From assembly GCA_964355075.1 (NCBI GenBank), contig CAYHCF010000020.1, positions 1-61,225 on the forward strand: a stretch of 61,225 nt of DNA, written 5' to 3'. The translations under genes were made by a program, and so were the position numbers. Position 1 is the stretch's first letter, and each line of letters opens with the position of its first letter. The notes beneath the pieces were generated by a model, which saw only the letters and a list, made by a program, of their open reading frames with translations, was not told where the DNA came from and ran no database searches. This DNA comes from B1 sp964355075. GTDB taxonomy: Bacteria > Bacteroidota > Bacteroidia > UKL13-3. Positions 9,305 through 18,500 of the stretch are shown here, piece by piece.

Positions 9305-12300
9305 CTACATCTTTAACAATTTGAGCATAGTGGTTTCTCCCGCATAACTTACTTTTATGAAAAAGACCCCGGGCTCAAAGACAGCAGTTTCAGGAAGGAT
9401 AATATCGTTTAATCCTTTTTCCAATTCGACTTTTTTCATGAATACGGTTTTTCCCTGGATATCGGTAATCACAATTTCTGCATCAATCTTATAATTTGAA
9501 ATCATACGAATGGCAAAAGTTGAATTGAATGGGTTTGGTATAGCTGAAATCTGATCAAAGACTCCTTTGAAATCATTTACCAGAATAACCGAAGAATAAT
9601 TGAATTTACCATCAAAATCTATTTGTTTCAAACGATAATAGGCAACCTCATTTTGAGCAAAAGCATCAATATCTGTATAGGCATAGTTCTTAAATTTATT
9701 GATTGTACCGGAGCCTTTTACAAATCCGATTTTGTTGAACAATTGCCCACTTGAGGAACGTTCAATCTCAAATCCTTCATTATTGAGTTCACTGGCAGTT
9801 TGCCAGGAAAGCACTGCGTTTGAATTTTCTTTAATGCCCGTAAAAGAAACCAATTTCACAGGTAAGGTGGTTGTATATGTGCTCGCACCAGGTATTAAAT
9901 AGGTTTTTGCAGTAGCTGTACCATTGTATTCATATACATAAAATGAATATTGTGTTGAAATGCTTAAACCGGTAATGGTAACTGTACTTCCCGTGCCATC
10001 ATAAACAACATAATTATTCGATCCAACCGCGATCTGAGAACCGGATCCAAAAACAGTATTGGCTGTATAAGTTGTATAATTTGAGGGAGGAACAGCAATG
10101 GAGAAGGTAGGTAGGGCTACTACCAATCTGGATAAACCATTTCCGTTAGTCCAGCTTATTTGTGTGCTTGTTGTAGTTGTATTGCTGGGGGTTACGGATG
10201 TTGCCTGATTGGTAGGTGGCGAAACATTAAAGGCGCAAATTGTAAAATTACCCGTTCCGGCACCGGTTCCGGTATGATAAACCCGCACATAATAAATGTT
10301 TGCCGGTGCGGTAGTAAATGAGTCTGTTTCCATTCCGCCGGTGCTGGTATTATTGATACACCTGATGGATGCTAAAGTGCCGCATGTTCCACTGAAAATT
10401 TCAACATGAGCATTGAATCCCGCTCCACTCTGAACCAAAATTCTGGATTTGTTTCCCAATGCACCAAATGAATACCAAACATCATCATCCGAAATGCCGG
10501 CACAGGTAAGTTGAGAAGATGGGGTTGCTGCTAAAGTGCTTCCACTTGTGGGTGTGCAGGTACTGTTACTCATTGGAATTAAGGTTGAAGCGCTGCATTC
10601 ATCATTGGCAGGTGGAACAATATACTGATTTACGCATACAGAAAAATAGCCATCCGTTCCGCTTCCTGTGGTGCTATTATATACACGTATAAAATAATTA
10701 TTTGAGGTTATAAGCCCTGTTATGTTTGCTGTTTCAGTAAAACCATCTCCGGTCAGGTTTCTACACCTGGCAACACCCATTCCGGCAGTATCATAGGAGC
10801 TGTTCATTACCTGAAAAACAGGGTCGTATCCACCGGCTCCCCTAACAGTTACAGTAACTTGCCCGCCTGTTGGAGCCGTAAATCTGAACCATACATCATC
10901 ATCAGGAATTCCGGTGCAGGTTGGTACTTGCGAAGATCCCGTTGCATTAGCAGATGAATAATAAGATCCACATAAATCGGTACACGGACTGGCATTTACT
11001 GTCAGAATAATCGGCGCACCGGCACTATCGTTTACCGGCGTTAATACCGATGGGGGAATATAAGTTGTATAGGTTCCAGGCGAATACAAGATGGAGGAAT
11101 TGCAATGAGGAACCACAGAATGATTGTTGGTAGAAGTTGAATCAAAGTTACGGGTGTTATAGCTTTTTTGAGTTAATACTTGCCCGCTTAAAATTGGAGA
11201 TCCCACCGAGGCGGACGTAATGCCGCTTGTATAGGAATAGGTATAGTTATTGGTTCCGTCAAAGCCCTGCATTTTCCCATAAATAAATTCTATATTGTTT
11301 GATCCTTCATATAATTTCACCTGAAAATTCAAATCAGGTCCGGGGTTATAATAAATTTCCATTCCATACCATTCAACCACCAATACCCTCGAACCCACCG
11401 TTGATCCTACTATCTGATATCGGATATTGGTTAAATTTGTTTGATTGTTTCCGGTAACCACAAGATCGTCCCATAAAGGAGCAAATACTTTGGGATAGGC
11501 CAATGTGGCAAAATCATTGTGATATTCTTTACTGGTATTTAAAACATCCAGCGTCATCCATCCATTTGTGCAAACCCTGAAGCCTGATAATTGTTGCCCT
11601 GCATAGGTGAAACTAAATTGAGCAGGAGTGAGCATAACTGCATCTGAACCGCCATCGTCGGCACTTAAAATATTCCAGGTAAAAGTATTTCCGCTTGAAA
11701 TAATCGAATTATATATAATGCCGGTTGATCGGGTCACATCATAATTAAGGCATCCCATACTGATTGTGGCAACGGTTGAATAGGATGACAAACTACTATT
11801 GGAGCAGGTAATCAAACACCTGTAAAATCTTGGAGCATATAAAACCGGGCTTGTAAAAGTTGCCGTAGTGGATCCTGAACCTCCGGAAGCCGGAGCCCAT
11901 GCCACACCTGAGGTTGAGTCCTGCCATTGATACATAATTCCAACGCCTCCGCTTGCTCCAATCAATGAGATGGCTGTAGAAGATTTACAAACACTTGGAT
12001 TGAATGCACTGGCTGTCCCTCCCACAGGTGTTCCTGCGCAAACAGGGGGTCTGTCAAATTGATATATTTGGCCTGTTGCAGGTCTGATATTATTTGTGGC
12101 TGTTTCTACCGTTGTACTGGTGCCTGGAGAGGCCGGATTACTGTTTATGCTAAGAGAAATAAAATTACCTGAACCTAAGGAAGTACCCATTAAACCGATT
12201 GAAGCCGAAGCCCCGGAAACCGGTGTGGAATCCTGCCTGTAAATAAATTGAATTCTACCGTTGTTTTTAAACAGTTTAACCTGAATGGAAATTACCGGCG

Positions 12301-12775
12301 TAGCAACACTATAAAACCACCTTACGTTTAACCACTCTGCTGTAAACACGCTATCGGTACCTCCAATGGTATCGGCAAAATATTTAAAGGCTCCTGTCGA
12401 CATATACAGGTCATCCCAAAGGGGTGCAATGATGGGTCGTGCTCCGGATAAACCAGCCGTCAAATCATTTATTTCACTGGTTAAGGTCATGCTGCTCACA
12501 AAACTGATCCAGCCATTGGTACAGGCACTTATGCTGTTATAGTTTGTGCCTCCGTAATTGAAGTTAAATCCTAAAGGAATTCCTCCGTAATATCCATCAT
12601 CCAGTCCTCCACCCGTAAGGGCTTTGATGGTACCGGATGTCAATTGGGTAAATGTTCCGCTCGACGCACTAAAAGTGTAACTGGAAATGTTCTGTGATTG
12701 TAATTTAATTCCCACAAACATGGCAAGCATCAAACAAATTATTCGTGTACTTTGCTTAAATGTATTATTTTTCAT
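9305..12775 (-). CDS. large multidomain T9SS cargo protein
   Basis: A 1156-residue secreted protein. The signal peptide is near MKNNTFKQSTRIICLMLAMF. Two related beta-sandwich modules share a CTNGW core (YNSISACTNGWISF near residue 80 and FRVCTNGWMTLD near 400), so the unit appears duplicated. An Ig-like stretch lies between them. Two PPC-like modules follow, each with DDVWF/YxF and RCxN cores, then a fibronectin III-like module (SWTNGNGLSRLVVA) and a type-A sorting domain (AIPNPFNSTFAIR, DIQGKTVFMKKVEL, GVFFIKVSY). No catalytic domain is seen, so an adhesin or surface structural role is likely but inferred. Confidence 0.85.
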   Translation of the reverse strand: MKNNTFKQSTRIICLMLAMFVGIKLQSQNISSYTFSASSGTFTQLTSGTIKALTGGGLDDGYYGGIPLGFNFNYGGTNYNSISACTNGWISFVSSMTLTSEINDLTAGLSGARPIIAPLWDDLYMSTGAFKYFADTIGGTDSVFTAEWLNVRWFYSVATPVISIQVKLFKNNGRIQFIYRQDSTPVSGASASIGLMGTSLGSGNFISLSINSNPASPGTSTTVETATNNIRPATGQIYQFDRPPVCAGTPVGGTASAFNPSVCKSSTAISLIGASGGVGIMYQWQDSTSGVAWAPASGGSGSTTATFTSPVLYAPRFYRCLITCSNSSLSSYSTVATISMGCLNYDVTRSTGIIYNSIISSGNTFTWNILSADDGGSDAVMLTPAQFSFTYAGQQLSGFRVCTNGWMTLDVLNTSKEYHNDFATLAYPKVFAPLWDDLVVTGNNQTNLTNIRYQIVGSTVGSRVLVVEWYGMEIYYNPGPDLNFQVKLYEGSNNIEFIYGKMQGFDGTNNYTYSYTSGITSASVGSPILSGQVLTQKSYNTRNFDSTSTNNHSVVPHCNSSILYSPGTYTTYIPPSVLTPVNDSAGAPIILTVNASPCTDLCGSYYSSANATGSSQVPTCTGIPDDDVWFRFTAPTGGQVTVTVRGAGGYDPVFQVMNSSYDTAGMGVARCRNLTGDGFTETANITGLITSNNYFIRVYNSTTGSGTDGYFSVCVNQYIVPPANDECSASTLIPMSNSTCTPTSGSTLAATPSSQLTCAGISDDDVWYSFGALGNKSRILVQSGAGFNAHVEIFSGTCGTLASIRCINNTSTGGMETDSFTTAPANIYYVRVYHTGTGAGTGNFTICAFNVSPPTNQATSVTPSNTTTTSTQISWTNGNGLSRLVVALPTFSIAVPPSNYTTYTANTVFGSGSQIAVGSNNYVVYDGTGSTVTITGLSISTQYSFYVYEYNGTATAKTYLIPGASTYTTTLPVKLVSFTGIKENSNAVLSWQTASELNNEGFEIERSSSGQLFNKIGFVKGSGTINKFKNYAYTDIDAFAQNEVAYYRLKQIDFDGKFNYSSVILVNDFKGVFDQISAIPNPFNSTFAIRMISNYKIDAEIVITDIQGKTVFMKKVELEKGLNDIILPETAVFEPGVFFIKVSYAGETTMLKLLKM

Positions 12776-12950
12776 GGTTGGTTTAATTTATGATGTTAAA
12801 CTTTAATTAATATAACACGGGTATATCAAAGTTATTTTAATTCATGAAGATTGCAATTTTATTTTTGAAACCTGCCTAGGGAAAAAAATTTGGTTCTATT
12901 AACTGATCCTGAAAATATTAGGACAAACACAGATATTGTGTATTCGATCA

Positions 12951-14138
12951 TTAAGCTCTATATTTTCTGCTGTTTTTTCCCTGAAAAAAGAACAGAAGAT
13001 TAAAAGACAAGCGGAGAAGTGCGTAACAAATACCATTGAAAATAGTTGTGAGAAATCCAAAACGTTTTTTGCTCTGATCCAAAGAAAGAATCTCGCATCC
13101 TTCATTAATTATTTCCTGAATGCGCAAATGAACAGTATTGAAGAAGGCATCATCTAGTACTTCCAAATTGCATTCAATACTCCCAAAATCACTAAGATTA
13201 TTAAGATTATAAGAACCTACCGTGAGCCAGTTATGATCAACCAATGCTATTTTGGCATGGAGGGTACTTTCTTTCCATTCATACAATTTTATTCCCGATT
13301 TTAACATATCTGAATAAAAATATTCACTCGCATGTTTTACAATGCCAATATCTGAAATGGCCCCTAAAACAATGCAAACATTAACTCCTCTTTGAGCAGC
13401 CTTTTTAAGAAAACGCTTTAAGGTAACAGAAGGAATAAAATAACTGGCAAGAATAATAATTTGTGTATCCGCATTTCTGATTTTCTGTCGGTATTGTTTT
13501 GTAATGCCAAATTTTGTCTGTAACCAATTATTTTGTAAAACTCGTGCTATAATGGGATGATGTTCTTTATCGGTTTCAACTAAATGTTTAAATTTTTCTT
13601 TTTTGATACCGGCGTTTACCATATTTAAAGTTCGTCTGCAAATTTTAAGTAAATCTTCAACAATTATACCTTCAGTTAAAAGTGCAAAATCGAGCCAGGG
13701 CTTTGTCTGAACATAGGCACTGTAATTATCTGAAATATTGATACCGCCAACTAAAGCATATTTGCCATCCACGCATATAACTTTATGATGTAAACGCAAA
13801 CCTAAATGTAAAAAATTTCCAAACTTTAGCGGAGAGAAAAAGTATAGGTGAATACCGGCGTTTCTGATTTTATTTTGCCAGATTTCGTTGAAGTTTTTGC
13901 TTCCGAATGCATCCAGAATCATATAGATTTTTACACCTCTTTTAGCGGCTTCAACTAATAAATTTTGAATAATATTTCCGGTATGGTCTGATTCAAAAAT
14001 ATACACCTGAAAGTGGATTTCGTTTTTGGCATTTCTGATTAATTTCTCCAATTGATCAAAAAAAGGAATGCCGCTCTGTATCAATTCTATTCTATTGCCG
14101 TAACGAAAAGGGTAAACTCCTAGTTTTTTTTGTATCAT
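12951..14138 (-). CDS. phospholipase D-like protein, cardiolipin synthase type
   Basis: A 395-residue protein with two HKD motifs: HxKx4D at H117-K119-D124 (LHHKVICVDGKYALVGG) and a second near residue 293 (LHAKIALVDHNWLTVGSYNL). Both are followed by the G/S and N residues of the PLD superfamily. The N-terminus has no long membrane helix, which resembles ClsB/ClsC more than ClsA. The likely activity is phosphatidyl transfer making cardiolipin or a related lipid; other PLD-family activities are possible. It starts 29 bases after the histidine kinase stop, so it is the third gene of a regulator-kinase-PLD operon. Confidence 0.85.
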   Translation of the reverse strand: MIQKKLGVYPFRYGNRIELIQSGIPFFDQLEKLIRNAKNEIHFQVYIFESDHTGNIIQNLLVEAAKRGVKIYMILDAFGSKNFNEIWQNKIRNAGIHLYFFSPLKFGNFLHLGLRLHHKVICVDGKYALVGGINISDNYSAYVQTKPWLDFALLTEGIIVEDLLKICRRTLNMVNAGIKKEKFKHLVETDKEHHPIIARVLQNNWLQTKFGITKQYRQKIRNADTQIIILASYFIPSVTLKRFLKKAAQRGVNVCIVLGAISDIGIVKHASEYFYSDMLKSGIKLYEWKESTLHAKIALVDHNWLTVGSYNLNNLSDFGSIECNLEVLDDAFFNTVHLRIQEIINEGCEILSLDQSKKRFGFLTTIFNGICYALLRLSFNLLFFFQGKNSRKYRA

Positions 14139-14167
14139 TTGATGATATTAAGGAAAGTAGTTAAACG

Positions 14168-15562
14168 CTAAACTTTAAGCTTTTCTTTGCCCGCCTGATT
14201 ACAATTGGGAAGCTGAACGGTTACCTCCGTGCCCACACCTAATTCAGAATGCACAAAAATGCTTCCACGATGTAATTCCAAAGTCTTTTTAACCAAAGAG
14301 AGGCCAATTCCATATCCGGCAACATTCCGTGTTTGATTCGACCGGTAAAAAGGTTCGAAAATAAGATTCAATTCACTTTTGTCAATTCCCGGGCCACTAT
14401 CCTGAATTTTTATATCAATGAAATATTTGCCGAATTTAACTTTGGCCTGACATTTTTTATCCACAGAAAATTTACAGGCATTATCCATTAAATTAATAAA
14501 TACGGATTTGAGTAAGGTATATTCACCATGAACGTAATATAATTCTTCATCTTCGGGAAAATCACCCCATTCGAGCTGAATTTTATATTTTGTCTTTTGT
14601 TTTTGTAATTCTTCACTGGCTTCAATAATTACGTCTAAAATAGAAATTTTTTTGAATGAAGTATTTGGGAAATCAGCATTTGCTCTGGCCAGTTGCGAAA
14701 GGCTGTTTATAAGTTGAATTTGATTTTCAACATCTTCCAGTAAAGAAATAAAAGTCCGGATATATTCTTTCTCATTTCGCTCCTGCAATAACAAAACTTC
14801 AATCTGTCCTTTCATGATTGTGAGTGGGGTCCTGAATTCATGCGAAGCATTAGCCACAAAAGATTTTTGCATGATAAATGAGTTTTCCAAACGATCCATC
14901 ATTTTGTTGAACACGATCGACAGATAAGCGATTTCATCCCGGCCATTCCCTTCGTTTATGCGCTCATTCAGGCTGTTTTCATTGATGTTTCCAACCTGTT
15001 TAATTACTTCTTTAATGGGTTTAAGTGCCTGATTAGAAAATGCCCATCCGCTTACAGCTGCCACAACAATACTACCCAGAAATAATACAATTAAAACAAT
15101 TTTCAGATACCTTATTTTTTCATGACCGGCAACATCCACAGCGCTTGAAACTACATAATATGAATTTGCTGAATGCTTTAGAATAAATGAAACAACTTCA
15201 GTATCCCCCTTGTGGAATACATTTTCTTTTTGATCCTGGATCAATTGGGATAATAAGTCCAGTTCATAATGGGTCGGTTGATCTGATGTGAAAATTATTC
15301 CCCTGTGTTTGTCAACAATGATCAGCCTTTCAGCCGGAAACCGGTTCAGGCGCTTTTCAAATATCAGTTTTAGAATTTCTAAGCTTAATTGCTCATTATC
15401 TAAAAAATTAACGGATAGATTCTTTGAATTGCTCTTTAACAGGTCGGTAAATCCGGCACTTTTGAAAACATTTGAAAATTGATAGGTAAAAATAGAGAAT
15501 ACAAATAGAATACCTGCCACAATTGCCGTAAACTTTATGGTAAGTGAACTTTTAATATTCAT
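14168..15562 (-). CDS. two-component sensor histidine kinase
   Basis: A 464-residue inner-membrane kinase. Transmembrane helix 1 lies at about residues 8-28 and helix 2 at about 153-175, with a roughly 120-residue periplasmic sensor region between them. A HAMP linker follows (about 178-230). The H-box is FVANASHEFRTPLTI with phospho-acceptor H241. The N-box LMDNACKFS, the G1 box DSGPGID and the G2 region GYGIGLSLVKK complete the ATP-binding domain. The partner response regulator ends 17 bases upstream. The overall build matches CusS/BaeS-type kinases, but the signal cannot be read from the sequence. Confidence 0.95.
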   Translation of the reverse strand: MNIKSSLTIKFTAIVAGILFVFSIFTYQFSNVFKSAGFTDLLKSNSKNLSVNFLDNEQLSLEILKLIFEKRLNRFPAERLIIVDKHRGIIFTSDQPTHYELDLLSQLIQDQKENVFHKGDTEVVSFILKHSANSYYVVSSAVDVAGHEKIRYLKIVLIVLFLGSIVVAAVSGWAFSNQALKPIKEVIKQVGNINENSLNERINEGNGRDEIAYLSIVFNKMMDRLENSFIMQKSFVANASHEFRTPLTIMKGQIEVLLLQERNEKEYIRTFISLLEDVENQIQLINSLSQLARANADFPNTSFKKISILDVIIEASEELQKQKTKYKIQLEWGDFPEDEELYYVHGEYTLLKSVFINLMDNACKFSVDKKCQAKVKFGKYFIDIKIQDSGPGIDKSELNLIFEPFYRSNQTRNVAGYGIGLSLVKKTLELHRGSIFVHSELGVGTEVTVQLPNCNQAGKEKLKV

Positions 15563-15579
15563 GCTGAAAATATTCCGGA

Positions 15580-16260
15580 TTACCCGTCCGATTTAATTAT
15601 ATATCCCATGCCAACTAAGGTATGAATAATTTTTGTTGAAAATTCCCTGTCGATTTTTTTACGCAGGAAATTAATATATACATCAATTATATTGGTGTTT
15701 GATTCAAGGCTGGAATCCCATACTTTTTCGGCAATTTCACTTCTTGAGATAACCCGGTTCTTATTTTTCATTAAGTATTCTAATAATGAAAATTCTCTGG
15801 CAGTTAAATCAATTGTTTTACCGCCTCTTCTTACCACCTTACTATCTAAATCCAGTTCCAGATCATTCGTTTTAATCACACGTTGTTTATGCAAATTGTC
15901 AGTAAAGCGTTTCGATAATGCCCTGAGTCTGGCAAGCAATTCCTTGAACTCAAAGGGCTTTACCAAATAATCATCCGCACCTGCATCTAATCCGGTAACT
16001 TTATCGTCGGTTGATCCCAATGCAGTTAGCATCAGAATAGGTGTCTTAATTCCTTCCTTCCTTAATTGTTTAGCAACTTCAAGTCCGTTGACGTATGGAA
16101 TAAGTACGTCCAGAATGATCACATCATAATAATTTTCAGCAGCCATCTTTTTTGCAAAATATCCATCAAAAACAACGGTTACTTCATTTGACTGCTCTTC
16201 CAGTCCTTGTTTAATAAATGAGGCTACTTTGGGTTCATCTTCAACTAATAGTATTTTCAT
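15580..16260 (-). CDS. OmpR-family response regulator
   Basis: A receiver domain with the acidic pocket (VEDE), the phospho-acceptor Asp in IILDVLIP (residue 51 from this start), the conserved Thr in MLTALG and Lys in YLVKPFEF. It is followed by a winged-helix DNA-binding domain (LTAREFSLLEYLMKNKNRVISR, NIIDVYINFLRKKID). I chose the ATG at 16260 because the only in-frame codon further up is a TTG three codons earlier. It is the first gene of an operon with the histidine kinase and PLD genes, so it probably regulates envelope lipid synthesis among other targets (inference). Confidence 0.95.
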   Translation of the reverse strand: MKILLVEDEPKVASFIKQGLEEQSNEVTVVFDGYFAKKMAAENYYDVIILDVLIPYVNGLEVAKQLRKEGIKTPILMLTALGSTDDKVTGLDAGADDYLVKPFEFKELLARLRALSKRFTDNLHKQRVIKTNDLELDLDSKVVRRGGKTIDLTAREFSLLEYLMKNKNRVISRSEIAEKVWDSSLESNTNIIDVYINFLRKKIDREFSTKIIHTLVGMGYIIKSDG

Positions 16261-16400
16261 AATATTCAAATAAGTATTCAGGTTTAACGAAATATTTTAA
16301 ACATGTTTTAATCGGACCAATTATCGGATGGCAAGTTAGCAATATTAGGCTAATATATCTCTTAAAGACAGATTTAAATGGGATTAATTTTGTATTTAAA

Positions 16401-16742
16401 TCACCCACCGGCCTTTTTACACCGATAAGCCTCTTTTATCAGAAAAGAAATAATTTTATCCCTAAAATCTCCCTGAATTAGAATTTCTCCCTCTTTAACA
16501 CTCCCCCCAACCCCACAGAACTTTTTCAAAGATGAACCCAATTCAAATAGATCTTCTGATGAACCCACAAATCCTGTAACCCTCGAAACCACTTTACTTC
16601 CGCCTTTCCTGTCCAGAAATATTTTTAAATTCTGTTGGTTCGGAGATAGTGTAATTTCATTTTCTTCTCCTGAATCTGTGTATTCGAAATTATTATCTGT
16701 AGAATACACAATTCCATTTCTGTTTTTGTTTTTATTACTCAT
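16401..16742 (-). CDS. SUI1/eIF1-like translation factor (YciH family)
   Basis: A 113-residue protein with a variable N-terminus and a SUI1 domain from about residue 35: LKIFLDRKGGSKVVSRVTGF, then LKKFCGVGGSVKEGEILIQG and HxxxI-like helices ending CKKAGG. YciH proteins resemble eukaryotic eIF1 and affect start-codon fidelity. The ATG lies 13 bases after the lipid kinase stop on the same strand, so the two are probably one transcript. Confidence 0.9.
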   Translation of the reverse strand: MSNKNKNRNGIVYSTDNNFEYTDSGEENEITLSPNQQNLKIFLDRKGGSKVVSRVTGFVGSSEDLFELGSSLKKFCGVGGSVKEGEILIQGDFRDKIISFLIKEAYRCKKAGG

Positions 16743-16755
16743 AATTTACAAAATT

Positions 16756-17715
16756 TCAGGGTACAATTACTTTCAGGGATAATGGGATTAAAGATACATT
16801 AATATTTCCTTCAAAAAAAACGGGCTCTCCATCCACATTTACAGGTCCCGCCTGTATTTTTTTTATAGTGATGTTTTTACCTTCATAGGTTTTGGCATAA
16901 TCCGAATCCTTTAAACTTTTCAGAAATAAATTTTTTGTCAGCCTGATCGCGTTTAACCAGTTAATATTTTTAATCAAAGTGATATTAAATAGCCCATCAT
17001 CAAATTTTGCTTTAGGGGCAATAAATGCATTATTCCCAAATTGTGTTCCATTGCAGATCACCAGCATAAAAGCATCTTCCGAATATTCTTTGTCATCAAT
17101 ATTTATTTGATAATTGCAGGCACGATATGAATTTAATTCACGTAGGGTAATCCTAACATAAGTTTTTAACCCTCTCGTGGTTGACCCCTCAAAAAGCTGA
17201 GAAACATGCGCATCAAATCCTAATCCGCATACATTAATAAAAACCTGGTTATTAATTAGTCCGGTATCTATCGTCTTAACATTAAACTTGTTGATCACTT
17301 TCAATGCTTTTTCAGCAATCAACGGGATACCCAATTCTCTGGCAAAACCATTTCCCGAACCCATGGGAACAATACCTAATGCCATGTTGGATCCAACCAA
17401 AAATTGGGCAATTTTATTGATGGTGCCATCTCCACCCACTGCAATGATGGCATCCATATTTTCTTCTTTCGCAGCTTTCGCAATATGGATGGTATCCTTT
17501 TCGCTTTTTGTTACCGAATAATCTATTTCAAACTCATGTGGGTCAATTAGTTTTGAAATTAATTCGGGGATTTCTCTTTTGGTTTTTCCCCCTGAAATGG
17601 GATTGATAATAAATTTGAGTTTTTTCTTCACTGTATGGTGCTTTCCAATTTTTTCCGAAGGTAAAATTAGGGATTCGGATTGCAATTTTAAATATTCGGC
17701 AAAAAAAATTGGCAT
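16756..17715 (-). CDS. diacylglycerol kinase-family lipid kinase
   Basis: Transfers phosphate from ATP to diacylglycerol or a related lipid. The catalytic core shows FIINPISGG near the start, the ATP-binding GGDGTINKIAQFL, GIVPMGSGNGFARELG, and the C-terminal GEPVFFEGN-type strand (VNVDGEPV) used in the DagK/YegS family. The first in-frame ATG is 17715, which leaves 28 residues before the conserved core. A GTG at 17631 would begin exactly at the core (VKKKLKFIINP) and would leave room for a divergent promoter before clpP, so the start is uncertain. It is followed by the YciH gene after 13 bases. Confidence 0.88.
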   Translation of the reverse strand: MPIFFAEYLKLQSESLILPSEKIGKHHTVKKKLKFIINPISGGKTKREIPELISKLIDPHEFEIDYSVTKSEKDTIHIAKAAKEENMDAIIAVGGDGTINKIAQFLVGSNMALGIVPMGSGNGFARELGIPLIAEKALKVINKFNVKTIDTGLINNQVFINVCGLGFDAHVSQLFEGSTTRGLKTYVRITLRELNSYRACNYQINIDDKEYSEDAFMLVICNGTQFGNNAFIAPKAKFDDGLFNITLIKNINWLNAIRLTKNLFLKSLKDSDYAKTYEGKNITIKKIQAGPVNVDGEPVFFEGNINVSLIPLSLKVIVP

Positions 17716-17720
17716 AGCTA

Positions 17721-17750
17721 TTGTCACAATCAATCATCTTATTATATTTG
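17721..17750 (+). promoter_or_regulatory. Bacteroidota-type promoter of clpP
   Basis: TTG at 17721-17723, a 19-base spacer, then TATATTTG at 17743-17750. Both boxes and the spacing match the Bacteroidota consensus. The clpP ATG is 17 bases downstream. If the lipid kinase starts at its TTG (17733) the two genes would overlap this promoter. Confidence 0.65.
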
Positions 17751-17767
17751 ACCAAATTGAAAAAAGT

Positions 17768-18457
17768 ATGAACACTGGAAAAGAGTTTCGCAAATATGCC
17801 GTTAAACATAAGGGCATCAGCAGTATGAAAGTGGATGCTTATATTGAAAGCACCATGGAAGGTATGACACGTACGGTTATTGAAGAGCGTCCGATGAATT
17901 TCCGCGAGATAGATGTGTTTTCGCGCCTAATGGCCGATCGTATCCTGTTTTTGGGTATGCCAATAGATGATTATGTGGCTAATATCGTTCAGGCTCAATT
18001 ATTATTTCTGGATTCTATGGATTCACGCCGCGATATTCAAATGTACATCAATAGCCCGGGGGGATCCGTTTATGCCGGTTTAGGAATTTATGACACCATG
18101 CAATGGGTGAATCCAAATGTGGCAACAATTTGTACCGGTTTGGCAGCTTCCATGGCAGCCGTTCTTTTATGCGCCGGCGAAAAAGGGAAACGCAGTGCCT
18201 TACCGCATGCACGCGTAATGATTCACCAACCTTTGGGTGGAGCGCAAGGCCAGGCTTCAGATATTGAAATTACTGCCCGTGAAATCCAAAAACTGAAAAA
18301 GGAATTATATGAAATTATCTCCCAACATACCAATCAACCATTTGATAAAGTTCAGATAGACAGCGACAGAGATTATTGGATGATCGCTGCCGAAGCAAAA
18401 GAATATGGAATGATTGATGATGTTTTAATGAAAAATAAAAAAGAAGAACCTAAATAA
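17768..18457 (+). CDS. clpP: ATP-dependent Clp protease proteolytic subunit
   Basis: The serine protease chamber of ClpXP and ClpCP. The 229-residue product has the catalytic triad S128 (GLAASMAAVL), H153 (RVMIHQPLGG) and D202 (DRDYWM). The oligomerisation and oxyanion segment INSPGGSVYAG is present. The frame is open further upstream, but the ATG at 17768 lies just after a good promoter and gives MNTGKEFRKYAVKHKGI, the usual Bacteroidota start. clpX follows after 43 bases. clpC is in the window too, at 48.0 kb. Confidence 0.97.
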   Translation: MNTGKEFRKYAVKHKGISSMKVDAYIESTMEGMTRTVIEERPMNFREIDVFSRLMADRILFLGMPIDDYVANIVQAQLLFLDSMDSRRDIQMYINSPGGSVYAGLGIYDTMQWVNPNVATICTGLAASMAAVLLCAGEKGKRSALPHARVMIHQPLGGAQGQASDIEITAREIQKLKKELYEIISQHTNQPFDKVQIDSDRDYWMIAAEAKEYGMIDDVLMKNKKEEPK

Positions 18458-18500
18458 TATTGGAAATATTTTCAATACAATATTTGGGTATTTTAAAATC

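Noticed and set aside
12899..13157. Small frames on both strands near the end of the PLD gene
   Set aside because: They overlap the PLD-like coding sequence and show no domain or start signal of their own.
17579..17767. Longer N-terminus for ClpP
   Set aside because: It would cross the lipid kinase gene and the promoter; the ATG at 17768 gives the family's usual start.
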